Part shown: piece after piece, positions 1 to 10,300 of the stretch
How positions within the stretch are numbered: position 1 is the stretch's first letter
Layout: the number at the start of each line of letters is the position of its first letter
Source of the DNA: Chromatiaceae bacterium
GTDB taxonomy: Bacteria > Pseudomonadota > Gammaproteobacteria > Chromatiales > Chromatiaceae
Assembly (NCBI GenBank): GCA_024235175.1
Contig: JACKMX010000009.1
Location: forward strand, 37,860 to 101,859
Direction of reading: 5' to 3'
DNA: 64,000 nt
Notes under the pieces: model-generated
Seen by the model: the letters and a program-made list of their open reading frames with translations, nothing else
Databases searched by the model: none
Told to the model about the DNA's origin: nothing
Program-made: the position numbers and the translations under genes

Positions 1-1635
1 CCGCCATCGACGTTTGCCTGGCGTATTTGCATGCATGCGCCGTGCGAACGCACAGCCCCTGAAGGCAACACAGGAGATGTGGTGCGGTGCTATAATCCAC
101 TCTTCATCATCGTCGATGCGGTTTGCGTCCAGAGAGAGCCAGGAGTCTTCGGTGCGGGTCACCCTTTTCAGCCGTGCGCTGACCGGCTGGATACTTTTCT
201 GTCGGGATCCTGTGCCGACCGCCGCCAGGCCAAGGAGCTGGTCTCCCTTCAACCTGCATATTCCTGACCCGATCGCTCCTTGACACCAGTACCCTGCATC
301 AGCGACCGGTCGTGACTCCCAGGCAGCATTTTTGTCAACTTTGCGCGACCAGATGTCGCCAAGTGGCGCGCCGTTGATCGTGCGCACGCCGCCAGCAATC
401 CAGACTTCCCCCTGGCGCACGGCGGCGCCGGGCATGCAACGCGCTCCCCACTTCACTTCTGAGGTGACCGATCGGGCTTCGGCACCCTGTGGCGAAAGGT
501 CGAGAGCAACCGTATCATTCAGCGGGCCGAATTTTCCGAGCCCACCCAGAATCCAGGCCTGACGCTCACCGGTGACAACGGCGGCATGGCCCATACGTGC
601 CTCGAATTCACCCGTAACCTGCAACCGTGTCCAGCCAGCGGCCGGATCGCGTAGATTGAAGCAGAAAACTTCCGCCGATTTCAGGTCCTGATCAACCATA
701 CTTCCGCCGATCAGATAGAGGTGATCGCCCAGCCTGATCCCTGGCGATGTCTCCATGTAATCAGGCAGCGCACCACCAACTTTCTCCCAGTCGACCAGTC
801 CGTCTCTGGACCGGTACAAAGCCAACGCCGATTTTTTATCGCCATCGATCAGGATCGCGTAGAGCCAGTCAGCATACGCATCGCCGCTGTCGAACAATAC
901 GGCGGGGAATCTTTTTTCCGGCATATCGATCCTGTTCCACCCGGGTTTCAGAACCTTGACATCAAGCTCCAGCTCGTCAACACGCCCGGAGTCTTCATCG
1001 ATTGCTTTCAGGATAAATCTTGCGGTCTCGCTGACTTCGACCCGCATGAAGTTATCGCCACTTTCAGTCACCTGCGTATGCGGGGGCTGATTAATCGTTG
1101 TGCGCGCCGAAGACTCCCAACTCAGCAGCACACTCCCTGCGCCGATCAGCACATCTGGAGATGCGCGGAAAGAGCCGATCAAATCCTCCCCGAGTTTGCG
1201 CACAGCGATCTTTTCCGTATTTTGCTTCACCTCCTGGCCGACCTGATAATAGGCTTGAACCGAGATCTCAGCCTGCCCCACTTCGGCATTGCACTTGATA
1301 TTCTCGATGTCGACCGCGATTTCGAGTTCTCCCCCCACCCCAATGCCGTCAACACCGTCACCCAGCCAGCCACTACGGCAGCCGTCACTTTCCTCGCCCC
1401 GGAAATCTTCGTGCGAACTATGCATACCGGGATAGGAGACCCTGGCGCGGATTTCGCGGGCATCAGCCTGATCCCGCACCAGGCCCGACTCTCCCACCGG
1501 GATCTCCATCTTCAGCCAGACCGGTCCGTCATTGTGGATCCTTATCCTGAACGGGATGCGGTTCCGGCTCTGTGCCTGATCGCCGACTATGATGGTTGGC
1601 TCTTCGGCCGAGATGCACAGTTGGAACTCACTCAT
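1..1635 (-). CDS. Kelch-repeat protein, 3' end outside the window
   Basis: The frame is open from ATG at 1635 to base 1 with no stop, so at least 545 residues are encoded and the C-terminus is missing. Residues 1 to about 250 form a beta-rich, acidic region. From about 270 there are repeated kelch-like strands with double-glycine turns (LYLIGGS, AWILGGLGKFG, VWIAGGVRT), as in beta-propellers of the galactose oxidase/kelch superfamily. No signal peptide is visible. The start overlaps the end of the 1159-aa gene by 8 bases (ATGAGTGA) and is preceded by AAAGGAGAG, so translation is probably coupled. It is the last visible gene of the DUF6603 operon. The propeller fold is well supported; a function is not. 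Confidence 0.85.
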   Translation of the reverse strand, partial: MSEFQLCISAEEPTIIVGDQAQSRNRIPFRIRIHNDGPVWLKMEIPVGESGLVRDQADAREIRARVSYPGMHSSHEDFRGEESDGCRSGWLGDGVDGIGVGGELEIAVDIENIKCNAEVGQAEISVQAYYQVGQEVKQNTEKIAVRKLGEDLIGSFRASPDVLIGAGSVLLSWESSARTTINQPPHTQVTESGDNFMRVEVSETARFILKAIDEDSGRVDELELDVKVLKPGWNRIDMPEKRFPAVLFDSGDAYADWLYAILIDGDKKSALALYRSRDGLVDWEKVGGALPDYMETSPGIRLGDHLYLIGGSMVDQDLKSAEVFCFNLRDPAAGWTRLQVTGEFEARMGHAAVVTGERQAWILGGLGKFGPLNDTVALDLSPQGAEARSVTSEVKWGARCMPGAAVRQGEVWIAGGVRTINGAPLGDIWSRKVDKNAAWESRPVADAGYWCQGAIGSGICRLKGDQLLGLAAVGTGSRQKSIQPVSARLKRVTRTEDSWLSLDANRIDDDEEWIIAPHHISCVAFRGCAFARRMHANTPGKRRWR

Positions 1636-4600
1636 CCTGCTCTCCTTTCACCTGTGAGGGAGGGGTTCGCTGCAGACGCAGCCAACCTTCGCTCAATATC
1701 TGCTCACTGTCGAACAGCACAGCGTCGCCAACCGATCGCACCGGTAACCAGTCAATCAGGGGACCGGTGGCGAAAGACCACTTGCCGAAAGCATCCGAAG
1801 GACGAGGCATATCGAGCATATCCTTCTCCGCATGCCCTGCTATAACCGGGGCGACCCTTATATAGTGATCCCGAAGCTGTGCACTCTCCTGCAAAGCGAC
1901 CTGCTCCAGCTCAGTATGTGTTTTGGGCAGCAATTCCGTTTTGGCATGAACCCGCGAACCCGCCTGCATGAGTAGAATCAGAGGTTCCGGCGTACCGTCC
2001 AGCTTGACTGACACCGTTTCATCGTAGCGAATTCGCGAATTGGGACCGAGCCTCATGGGTGCTCCCGAGCGCGCAATGAGATGATCATCGTATATCACCC
2101 CGAGCAGTCCATCGCGGGCTTCGCTGCTGTCCCCGAGGATGACCTCTGTGCTCTCCTGCCCGATCTCCCCCGTATCGAAACGTGCACTACCACCCGCAAT
2201 CACACAGCGCCCATGCGGAAGGCCGAAAAGTTCAAGCGACAGTTGTGCACGAACGACAGCGAGCGGTCGACCGACAAGGACCCCAAGGGAGGGATCTTCA
2301 CCGGTTGGGCGATCTACGGTACTGGCCAGCACGAAATCGCTCAGTTCGAGAAATGCCTGTCCCTCGTCCGCACTGAACTCTGTGAGAAGCAGGACAAACT
2401 GCCTGAGCACCTCGTCGGCGATGTTTCCGGCCAGGAGCGTCGTACCCGGCTTTGGCCGCCATTTGAAGGTGACCCTGGACTGGATCGTCTTCTTACCCGG
2501 TGACGGGAGTACGCTTTCGAGCGTCCCCAGCGCCGCACCGTCGAACGCGAAGATATCAAAGCTTTTCTGCAAGTAGTTGGGAACAACCCACCCATGTACC
2601 GGCGAGGATCCTCTGCCCTCTCTTCCCAACCATGACAATTCAAGTCTTGCCGGCTGCAGCAGCGCTCGCTCCAATACCAGGTCGTGACCGCCATCCGCAG
2701 GTCCGGCGGCGGCTGCAACGGCGACGTTGACACCCTTTGCGGTATCCCTGGACAGGACCTGCGTCTGTCGACCGAATGCATCGACAAGATGCAGGGAGTG
2801 CAGTCTCAGCCCCCCTTCGCGGAAGGGGTGAAAAGGGAAGTTGGGCAAGTGGAGGGTGGGCTGTGGCAGACGCCCCAGAGCGTCCCACACTGCCGTATCG
2901 ATTTCGTCTTTGACAGGATCCACAGGCGGCACGAACAGACCCAGAGTGGTGCTTTGGAGCAGTTCATTGAAGCCGGCAAACGGTGCGCCAAGGACTCGTG
3001 CGGTTTCTATTCTCGAAAACGAAACTTCCTGTCGGTTGCCGGCTTCGCCGGTGAATCTGTGAAGGTTGGCTGCAAGTTTTTCGCCCGAGATTACCGACAG
3101 GGGCACGGCGCCCTGCAGGTAGGCGTGCCGATCAGCGATGCCCGAATATCCGGCTGGCATCCAGCGCACCTGCCATTTAAGAAAAACCGGCATCCCGGCC
3201 GTTGTGTCGCGATCCCAATGCGTTACCGCTCCCGGGTCCGGCGGGGTACCGGTCCAGCTCATTCTATGTAGATCATGTGCTGCCTCACTGTTAAGGCTTT
3301 CGACCAGCCGGCCCAGGAGTTCCCGCTGTTCCATCGTGCTCCCCGTGCCGATCCAGCCAGTCGCAGTGTGATCAAGACACCTCAGTTCCCGAGCGAGCAG
3401 AGTGAGGCAGCCAGCCAGATCCGGTCCGACAAGTGATGGGTCGACATTCGCAGCTGGAAGATCCGCTTCAAACCATTTGCGATCAACAGGTCCCAAGAGC
3501 TCGAGGCCGGAAATCACATCCCGCAGCATACGGCATCGCAGCAGCTCAGTCTGGCCTTCATCACGGATTGGCCTTTTCGGCCTGGAACGATCCCGGCGCG
3601 TGGGGTCTTGGTCGTCGATTACCACATAAGGATCTTTGGGCGTCAGGAAATGACCGGCCACCACATCTGTCAAGTCAAGGTCCGGATTGCGTTCGAGTGC
3701 AGCGTCCAACTCCATTTTTGTTTTGTCCAGGTCTCGCGCAGCCTGTAACGCGCTTACCGTGACCAACTCCACTGCGCTAAGCGCTTCTTCGATCACACTC
3801 CTGTGCGGACGACTCATCGGGGGGCCAGTCTGGAGGGCAGCCCAAGCGGACCAGGCCCCAAACAGGCGTTTGCGTGCTCCTTCCAGGTCACGCAGGTGGC
3901 GGTCCAGGATCAGCTGTTGTTCATTGAGGTTCATCAGCAGGGAAGAGAGCCCTGCCGGAAGAGCTCCGCCCTCTGGGTTTTCTGCTCCCTCCTTTCGCCC
4001 AATCTGCCATCTTGCCCCACCGGGCAGTGGGCTGAACCTTTGTCTCAGTATGAGCTCATCGAGCTCCCGCAGTTTTCCAACCTGTCCCGCCTGGTCATGG
4101 AAGAAGGCACAGAGCACCCGCTCAAGGTCTGGGTCAGGGTCCTGCCCTATGCGCAGCGCAGCAACGAAAGCCTCGGCAGCTGATCCGCCGATGGCGATAT
4201 TCGGCAACTTGGCCGGGGCGCCGCTCATTTTTTTGAGTGTTACATCGGCCATAGTGAGCCCGGTCACACCGCCATGGAGGAGAACCCCGTCGGGGGGAGT
4301 CTCCCGGTCTATCTGGGGATAGTGCCAGGATAGATTAGCCATCCTGTCTGCGATCGACGTATCGGAACTCTTGCCTCCTTTTTGTGCGGCGGTCAGCAGG
4401 TCGCACGCTGGATCGGAATACCAGCCCGCGACAAGGTAGGAGAGACTGGCATCCTCGTGCACACCCGCAAGATCATCGTGGAAACCGAGGATATTGCGAC
4501 AGGCCGGGTAGTAGTGAGAGAAGGTGAGATCCCCCCAGCCGGATGCGGTAAGCGCGAAGCGGTAGTGCGGATGTGTCTCCTCCCAGACTGGTTTCTCCGA

Positions 4601-5107
4601 CGGCCCGCGATCCTCCAAGCGGGCAGATAGATCGATCGACCGCCCCACATAACCGCAACGCGCGGTTCCCAGGCCGGGCTGCGGTGCTGCCGATCCCCCG
4701 ATGAAAGGGAACGGTGTCCCACACTCCTCATGCTTGTCCGACAAATAGTCGCTCTCTATCAGCCAGGCCCGGATAGCGGGTTCGCCGGCGGCGTATTGCG
4801 ACCGGCCGTCGGTCTCGATGCGAAGCACGATCCATCTGTTCGGAATGAAAGCCTGCTCGCCTTTTTCATCATCCTCGCCGAAACTCGTGGTCAGTACTGC
4901 CTGGGGAAGCGCCCAGTGAAGGTGTATACCCGGCTGGAGCTGGGGCAAAGGCTCACGCTCGAAGGGCAGAAATTTTTGTGGCTGGCGATACCAGTTCCTG
5001 AATCCGTCCTCGGATCGGGGCACCGGCGCGAGATCGGGTGGCCTGTGCCCCATATCTCCGACCGGCACCGCGAGCAGGTTCATCGGCACGAGAAGGGGTG
5101 ACTTCAT
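1628..5107 (-). CDS. Large conserved protein of unknown function (1159 aa)
   Basis: The product is a soluble 1159-residue protein with no signal peptide or membrane segment. Near residues 55-75 it carries LQPGIHLHWALP, a segment I associate with large uncharacterised bacterial proteins. The middle, about 385-480, is helical with possible coiled coil (LLMNLNEQQLILDRHLRDLE). The C-terminal third looks beta-rich. It starts four bases inside the end of the 743-aa gene (ATGA) and runs into the kelch gene, so it belongs to the same coupled operon. I recognise no catalytic motif. It could be a structural component of a complex formed with its neighbours; that is inference from gene order alone. Confidence 0.85.
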   Translation of the reverse strand: MKSPLLVPMNLLAVPVGDMGHRPPDLAPVPRSEDGFRNWYRQPQKFLPFEREPLPQLQPGIHLHWALPQAVLTTSFGEDDEKGEQAFIPNRWIVLRIETDGRSQYAAGEPAIRAWLIESDYLSDKHEECGTPFPFIGGSAAPQPGLGTARCGYVGRSIDLSARLEDRGPSEKPVWEETHPHYRFALTASGWGDLTFSHYYPACRNILGFHDDLAGVHEDASLSYLVAGWYSDPACDLLTAAQKGGKSSDTSIADRMANLSWHYPQIDRETPPDGVLLHGGVTGLTMADVTLKKMSGAPAKLPNIAIGGSAAEAFVAALRIGQDPDPDLERVLCAFFHDQAGQVGKLRELDELILRQRFSPLPGGARWQIGRKEGAENPEGGALPAGLSSLLMNLNEQQLILDRHLRDLEGARKRLFGAWSAWAALQTGPPMSRPHRSVIEEALSAVELVTVSALQAARDLDKTKMELDAALERNPDLDLTDVVAGHFLTPKDPYVVIDDQDPTRRDRSRPKRPIRDEGQTELLRCRMLRDVISGLELLGPVDRKWFEADLPAANVDPSLVGPDLAGCLTLLARELRCLDHTATGWIGTGSTMEQRELLGRLVESLNSEAAHDLHRMSWTGTPPDPGAVTHWDRDTTAGMPVFLKWQVRWMPAGYSGIADRHAYLQGAVPLSVISGEKLAANLHRFTGEAGNRQEVSFSRIETARVLGAPFAGFNELLQSTTLGLFVPPVDPVKDEIDTAVWDALGRLPQPTLHLPNFPFHPFREGGLRLHSLHLVDAFGRQTQVLSRDTAKGVNVAVAAAAGPADGGHDLVLERALLQPARLELSWLGREGRGSSPVHGWVVPNYLQKSFDIFAFDGAALGTLESVLPSPGKKTIQSRVTFKWRPKPGTTLLAGNIADEVLRQFVLLLTEFSADEGQAFLELSDFVLASTVDRPTGEDPSLGVLVGRPLAVVRAQLSLELFGLPHGRCVIAGGSARFDTGEIGQESTEVILGDSSEARDGLLGVIYDDHLIARSGAPMRLGPNSRIRYDETVSVKLDGTPEPLILLMQAGSRVHAKTELLPKTHTELEQVALQESAQLRDHYIRVAPVIAGHAEKDMLDMPRPSDAFGKWSFATGPLIDWLPVRSVGDAVLFDSEQILSEGWLRLQRTPPSQVKGEQDE

Positions 5108-7335
5108 CGGCTGCCCCTCTCTTCAGGAGGCCTGAATATCACTTTTGTGGGAGACTCAATCATCTGATACGCGAATTCGGCTGAACTCCCCTTGACCCCG
5201 GGCATACTGGCCGCAAGCGCGGCGATCTGGACTGCCCGGCTGTTCCCGCGAACCGGTACGGCGATCGGATTCGTGTATTCTCTTACCCCTTTTTTTTCAA
5301 TTCGCAGCTTTTTTTTGTACAGGTCATCGTCTTGGAACACGCCAAAATGGATCGCCTCCGACGGTTGCTTGATCTGGAGCCTGGAGATTTCACCATTATA
5401 GATACAGAGCAGCAGGTCGGGGGCAAGTCGATCCATCCTGAGAATGGCAAGTTCTTCCGGATTTTCTTTGCCAGCAGTCCATGCGGTGGATTCCAGTCCA
5501 ATCCACTCCTCGACTGCGTCCGAGCGCAGCAGAAACCCGGTGATTGGCCACTTCAGTTCGGCCTTTCCCTTTTCCTTCTTTGCTGGCGTCCCCAAGCCTC
5601 GACGCTTATCGGCAGCCGCTTTGGCGTTGGCGCGAAGACCTTCAGCGATCCGGCATGAAGCCTCGAAAAAGCGTGTCCTCAGGATTTGATCGACCAGTTC
5701 ATCCGCCTGACTGTTACGTGCAACGCTGCAGGCTCCCTGCAGAAAGCAGCTGATCCAGTCGGGGTCGAGATAGAAAAAGCGTATGCTTCCACGCTTCAGC
5801 ATCATCTCGTTAGGTACGAGATAGGATAGTGGTACACCATAGAGCAATAGAGCCTCACCAAGCCAGTCGTGCAACGTCACTGGCAACTCAGGGGGAAATT
5901 CTCCATCCGATTTCGCAGCTGGTGCTGCAGGAATATAGCCAGCCCGCGCGAGGGCATCTAGGTAATGGTCCGCCAGGCCCCTTTCGCCACTCGTGGGAAG
6001 CACGTTCAATAGTTCATCACGGGTCTCATCATCACCGATTTCTTTGGCGATCGTGCTCGCGTTGGTCCTTTTCAGCCAGGTTCCAAAAGCCTCGCGGTAG
6101 CTGCCCAGCGCCTTGCAGAACGCCTGATCCTGAAGGGCAAGCAGCCGTCCGAGCTCCCAGGCAGCGGCGTAGGAAGCATTGAACATGCCTGTGCCGCGGT
6201 CGAATACAAGCGCCGCATCCGCCGTCGAAATGTGGTCGTATGAGCCTCTCAGGGATTTTCTGACGGGTGAAAGCGGACCGCGATACCAGCTGATCCCTGT
6301 CTCACCTGTCCGGAAATGGTGTTCCAGCGGAGCGAAACCCTGCCCAAGTGCGCCTCGCACCGGCTTATCAATACCCTCGGACAGTTTCGTGGGAATGATG
6401 AATGGTTGTTCATCATCGAGCGCCGTCATGAATCCCTTAAAGTCATTTCGGCCCTGACAGTGAAATTCCCAGCTGGCCAGGACCAGCAGACGGCACATCT
6501 TTCCCTGGCGTGCGTCTGTCCAGTCCTCCACCTTTGCTTCAACAGAGTCAGCAGCGTCATTCGCATGTGAGTCGAAGAATTCTTCCCATCCCTCGATCGA
6601 AACGAGATGGACGGTATTACGTATGCCCCAGTCCTTTTCCCCTTTCGGCACCTTGGCGGTTTCCGGCATTCTGTTGCAGACCACCACGGAGAAAAACCCG
6701 TCTTTGAGAAGTGACCAAGTCTCTTTGCCATCGGTAGAGACTTCACGGACATGCGCGAGGTAATCGAGGTCCTGACAACGTGGCATGACCCGGCTGAACA
6801 GTTTCACCGGAAGATCGAGGGTTCGGCAGGGATCCGAGGCACTCTCGTATTCTTCGAGTGTCAAATCCGGCAGGATTATCCTCTCTTCCTGTCCGACTAG
6901 ATCGCCCACTGTTCCGAACGCCGGCTTGATCATACTGCCGGACTCACCCCCTTCCCCTTCGCTCAGCAGGATGAGCGCAAGCCAGGGATCCCTTTGGTTC
7001 GCATTGGTTACAAATTCCTTCCGTTTCAGAGTGCGCTCCCACGGCAGTGTGCGGCGATCGAAGACGATATGCGGAAGTACGCCGGCGTAATTGCCGATTC
7101 CGCCTGGCGGCGGATAGCAGGAATAGGCCTCATCCCCCGTGAGTGAGAACCGTGGCGCAGCTACCTGAAACGATTTTTCGGGAGTGTGCATCGTCTCGAG
7201 ATGCTGCAGGCTGTCAAGATTATCCTCAGGGCCGCCCGCATGCAGTTCGGGATTTGCCTTCACCGTGTAAGTACCGCTCTCCAGAGCAGGCAGACAGTGA
7301 TCGTAGAAGGTGATGGTACCATCACCCCGTTTCAT
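5104..7335 (-). CDS. Conserved protein of unknown function (743 aa)
   Basis: This is a soluble 743-residue protein without signal peptide or transmembrane helix. Around residues 505-530 it has YLVPNEMMLKRGSIRFFYLD followed by PDW, a segment recurring in uncharacterised bacterial proteins of similar size. A lysine-rich linker (about 585-610) follows a helical stretch. The gene overlaps both neighbours by four bases (ATGA at 7332-7335 and 5104-5107), so it is expected to be made together with the DUF6603 protein and the 1159-aa protein. No enzyme motif is visible. Assignment beyond 'conserved operon partner' is not justified from sequence alone. Confidence 0.85.
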   Translation of the reverse strand: MKRGDGTITFYDHCLPALESGTYTVKANPELHAGGPEDNLDSLQHLETMHTPEKSFQVAAPRFSLTGDEAYSCYPPPGGIGNYAGVLPHIVFDRRTLPWERTLKRKEFVTNANQRDPWLALILLSEGEGGESGSMIKPAFGTVGDLVGQEERIILPDLTLEEYESASDPCRTLDLPVKLFSRVMPRCQDLDYLAHVREVSTDGKETWSLLKDGFFSVVVCNRMPETAKVPKGEKDWGIRNTVHLVSIEGWEEFFDSHANDAADSVEAKVEDWTDARQGKMCRLLVLASWEFHCQGRNDFKGFMTALDDEQPFIIPTKLSEGIDKPVRGALGQGFAPLEHHFRTGETGISWYRGPLSPVRKSLRGSYDHISTADAALVFDRGTGMFNASYAAAWELGRLLALQDQAFCKALGSYREAFGTWLKRTNASTIAKEIGDDETRDELLNVLPTSGERGLADHYLDALARAGYIPAAPAAKSDGEFPPELPVTLHDWLGEALLLYGVPLSYLVPNEMMLKRGSIRFFYLDPDWISCFLQGACSVARNSQADELVDQILRTRFFEASCRIAEGLRANAKAAADKRRGLGTPAKKEKGKAELKWPITGFLLRSDAVEEWIGLESTAWTAGKENPEELAILRMDRLAPDLLLCIYNGEISRLQIKQPSEAIHFGVFQDDDLYKKKLRIEKKGVREYTNPIAVPVRGNSRAVQIAALAASMPGVKGSSAEFAYQMIESPTKVIFRPPEERGSR

Positions 7336-10300
7336 GGCGCGCTCCCTAAAGTGCCGATGCCTGAAGCGGCCTGTAATTCCGACACCAGCGCGGGAGACAG
7401 AGTGACTTCGGGTAACCTTGCCTCCGCTGGCTTCCCTGACCTCAGGACATCGGACAGCTGATCACGCACCCTACTCTGACGCCCGCTATCTCCCAGCAAC
7501 TGTGACAACTCTTCCCACGAACCTTGCGGCTTTTCCTGGGAAGGCACTTCAGTGGAGAGGCGAATCTCCTTCGGGATGGAGTCATATTGGAACTCTTCGA
7601 TCGGGAACGGACCAACCCTGTGTTTGGGAGAGGTTGGTTGCGTACGGATGATGACACCCGACAATACATCGCGGATCATCTGCTCTGGATTCTGTCCGGT
7701 ATCCGCGCTGGTGCTCCATAGCGCAGAGGGAAAGCTTTTTCGGGTCTCGGATACGACCATGAAGCGTGAGACAACCGAGGAGCCATCCCGGTCAAAGATA
7801 TCGAGTGCCAGTTTGGATCGAAGCTGACCTTTGCCCATGGGCAGGACACCGAGCCTGGGCGACCTGTCGGTACAGAACGCTCCAACTGAGATTTCGGTGC
7901 AGGGAATCGTCGACTCTGTCTCGATGACGAGTTCGTGAGCGTTCATGATGGAGTGGGTCACTTTGCCATTTTCGTCCCGTACCTCACGCACGATGCCCCC
8001 GGTGAGGGCGATGGAGCCAAAATTGGGCTGCTTTTCCTGGCGGCTCTTCTGCTCTGTAGGCAGAAAGCGCTCACACAGATCATTCCAGGAGATCTGGTTT
8101 GCGGCCTGAGTCGATTGATTTCCGAATTTGACCGAGAAGGAGACGCACCAGTAGGAAATCCTGGCCATGCCGGCAAAGGGCGGACCCCAAACATGCAGGT
8201 CGGCGCCGATCTCGAGCTTAAGTCCGCTGCTTGTGGCAGTGACCTCCTTCCTGAAAGCATTGAAAATGATCGAAATCGAGATCCCGATCCGGGCGTCATA
8301 GTGAAACGGTGCCCAGGCAATGAAAAAATCTGCATATGCAAGAAATGCAGCGCGTACCGTGGGGATGTTGAATACCGCCTCCATCCGGATCCCCGCCATC
8401 ATGCAGGACGGTGTGATCGCAAAGTAGGACTCCCCCCGAATGCGCAGATTCGACGAAAGCCGGCCGCCAATGGAGACACGCTCAACGACGGGATAATGAG
8501 CAGGAGGGCGGGCATCGGGATGATAGCCTCCTATCGAGATCACGAAATCACCCGCATTCGGCCCGCCAAACCAAACGAAGAAAGCGAATCCACCTTCCAG
8601 GCGCAGCTTCTCCGAAAAGACGAATGAACCCTTGGTGAGACGGCCCTCGATACTGAGAACACCGGCTTCGGGGTCCAGCACCGCTCTTATCGCAAGGTTC
8701 GCCCGGAAAGCGGGAGTCTTGCCTTCCGGCTGTGAGATTTCCGATATTCCCAGAAGCGTAAAGCGCAGGCGATTACCGAAAGCGACAGTCAGAAGCGCGA
8801 AGGAGTCCGCAAGTTTGAACGATGTGAAGCGGACGCCGACCGCACCCCAGTAGTCGCCGTGCGAAGGCTGGATATATTTCTCAAGATTTTCGCGGACACC
8901 GCTCCTTTTTCCGGGTGGTGACATTACAGCCGCGACCAGTGGGAACTCCTGAACCTCACGCAGGCCGGGTGTTTCGAGCTTCGAGTTATACCCGCCGCCA
9001 AGAGCCACCCCGGTGACGAAAAACGCCGGCGGTCCGCCGAGGACGCCGTTGAAGGATCCATAGATGAAAACCGAAGGTGCAGTCTGCCCGCCACCTGTAT
9101 CTATGGCTGAATAGGCACCGAAGGCTGAAATCTGGAACTTCGATGCTTTTATCAGAATATCTCCGACGAAATTACCGGGGCCACGTCGTACCAGTCCTCC
9201 GGAAATCCCGAGGGTCGGCGTCGAGACGTCAATTGCCAGGCCGTCGAGCCCCACCTCAAATCCCTGCATGCTCCGTTCCAGCAGCGAGGTGACCGGAAGG
9301 CTGGCATTGAGGCCGTCGAGGTCGAACTTGAACAGACTGCTGCCCAGCGACGCATCCAGTAGCACACAGACGCGCTCCTCGCGCATTTCGTAGCGCACCT
9401 TGCGGAAGGTGAGCGGACCAATGCTGCGTCCGACCGGAGAGTTGTTGTTTGCCTCCTGTGTCAGTGCATTGCTTTCATCGTCGTTTTGAGTGCCGGTACC
9501 CTGACTCTTGCCAGCGGTGCCATCCGAGTCCTGTCGTTCTTCATCACCGCCAAGCCGACACTCGAATGGCAGTTCGGTGTCGGTGCCGGTGAGCGCGAAG
9601 TTGCCGGTCAGCAAAAAGCCCTTATTGACGGTGAATTCCTCTCCAGCGAGACTGAGCGGCTTTTGCGGATAGGCGCTGGCAATGGATACGAGAAGGTCTT
9701 TCAACTGCAACTCATGAGGTTCGATGATGGAGCCGAGATCACCTAAACCGCTTGTCGAGATAACAGGCAGTCGGGCCGCCGCTGCCAACCGCCACCGATC
9801 ATCATTTATCTTCCATGCGAGAAGTCCTGCCGCCTTACCATCTTCGAGCGCACAATCGAGCGCAACGAGTCTGGAGCTTTTTCCGAACTCAAGCCTCATC
9901 GCGGCGCGCGCCACGTCGGGTAGCGCGCTTAACGCGGTAGCGTCCGCCAAGCCGTATGCTGCCGCCAGATTGGAGAGAGAGAGCAATCGGGCGTCTTCCT
10001 GACGCTTAAACAGAGCGGATAAGGTTTTTTCACTCTTTGCGGTTTCGAACACAAGCTCGAATTCAACCCCGCCAAATTGAATTGATCCGCCAAAACGACC
10101 TTTGCCATCCTGCTGGATAAGGATTTCGACAGTTGCGAAGAGGGCATCATCCGTTTCTGCCCAGAAACGGCCCGCCAGGGTGAACGCAAAGGATTTCGGA
10201 GCGGTGCAGTAGGTTGCGCTGAGGGACTCGATATCGAGTGATTCCAGCACATCGGGCAGATCGCTCTTGAGGCCGAAACGTTCCTTGAGCTCTGCCTCCA

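Noticed and set aside
721..1845. Long plus-strand frame (374 codons)
   Set aside because: It is antisense to the kelch gene and the 1159-aa gene, whose frame is longer, has kelch motifs and is coupled to the operon. Composition is Pro/Arg/His-rich as expected of a shadow.
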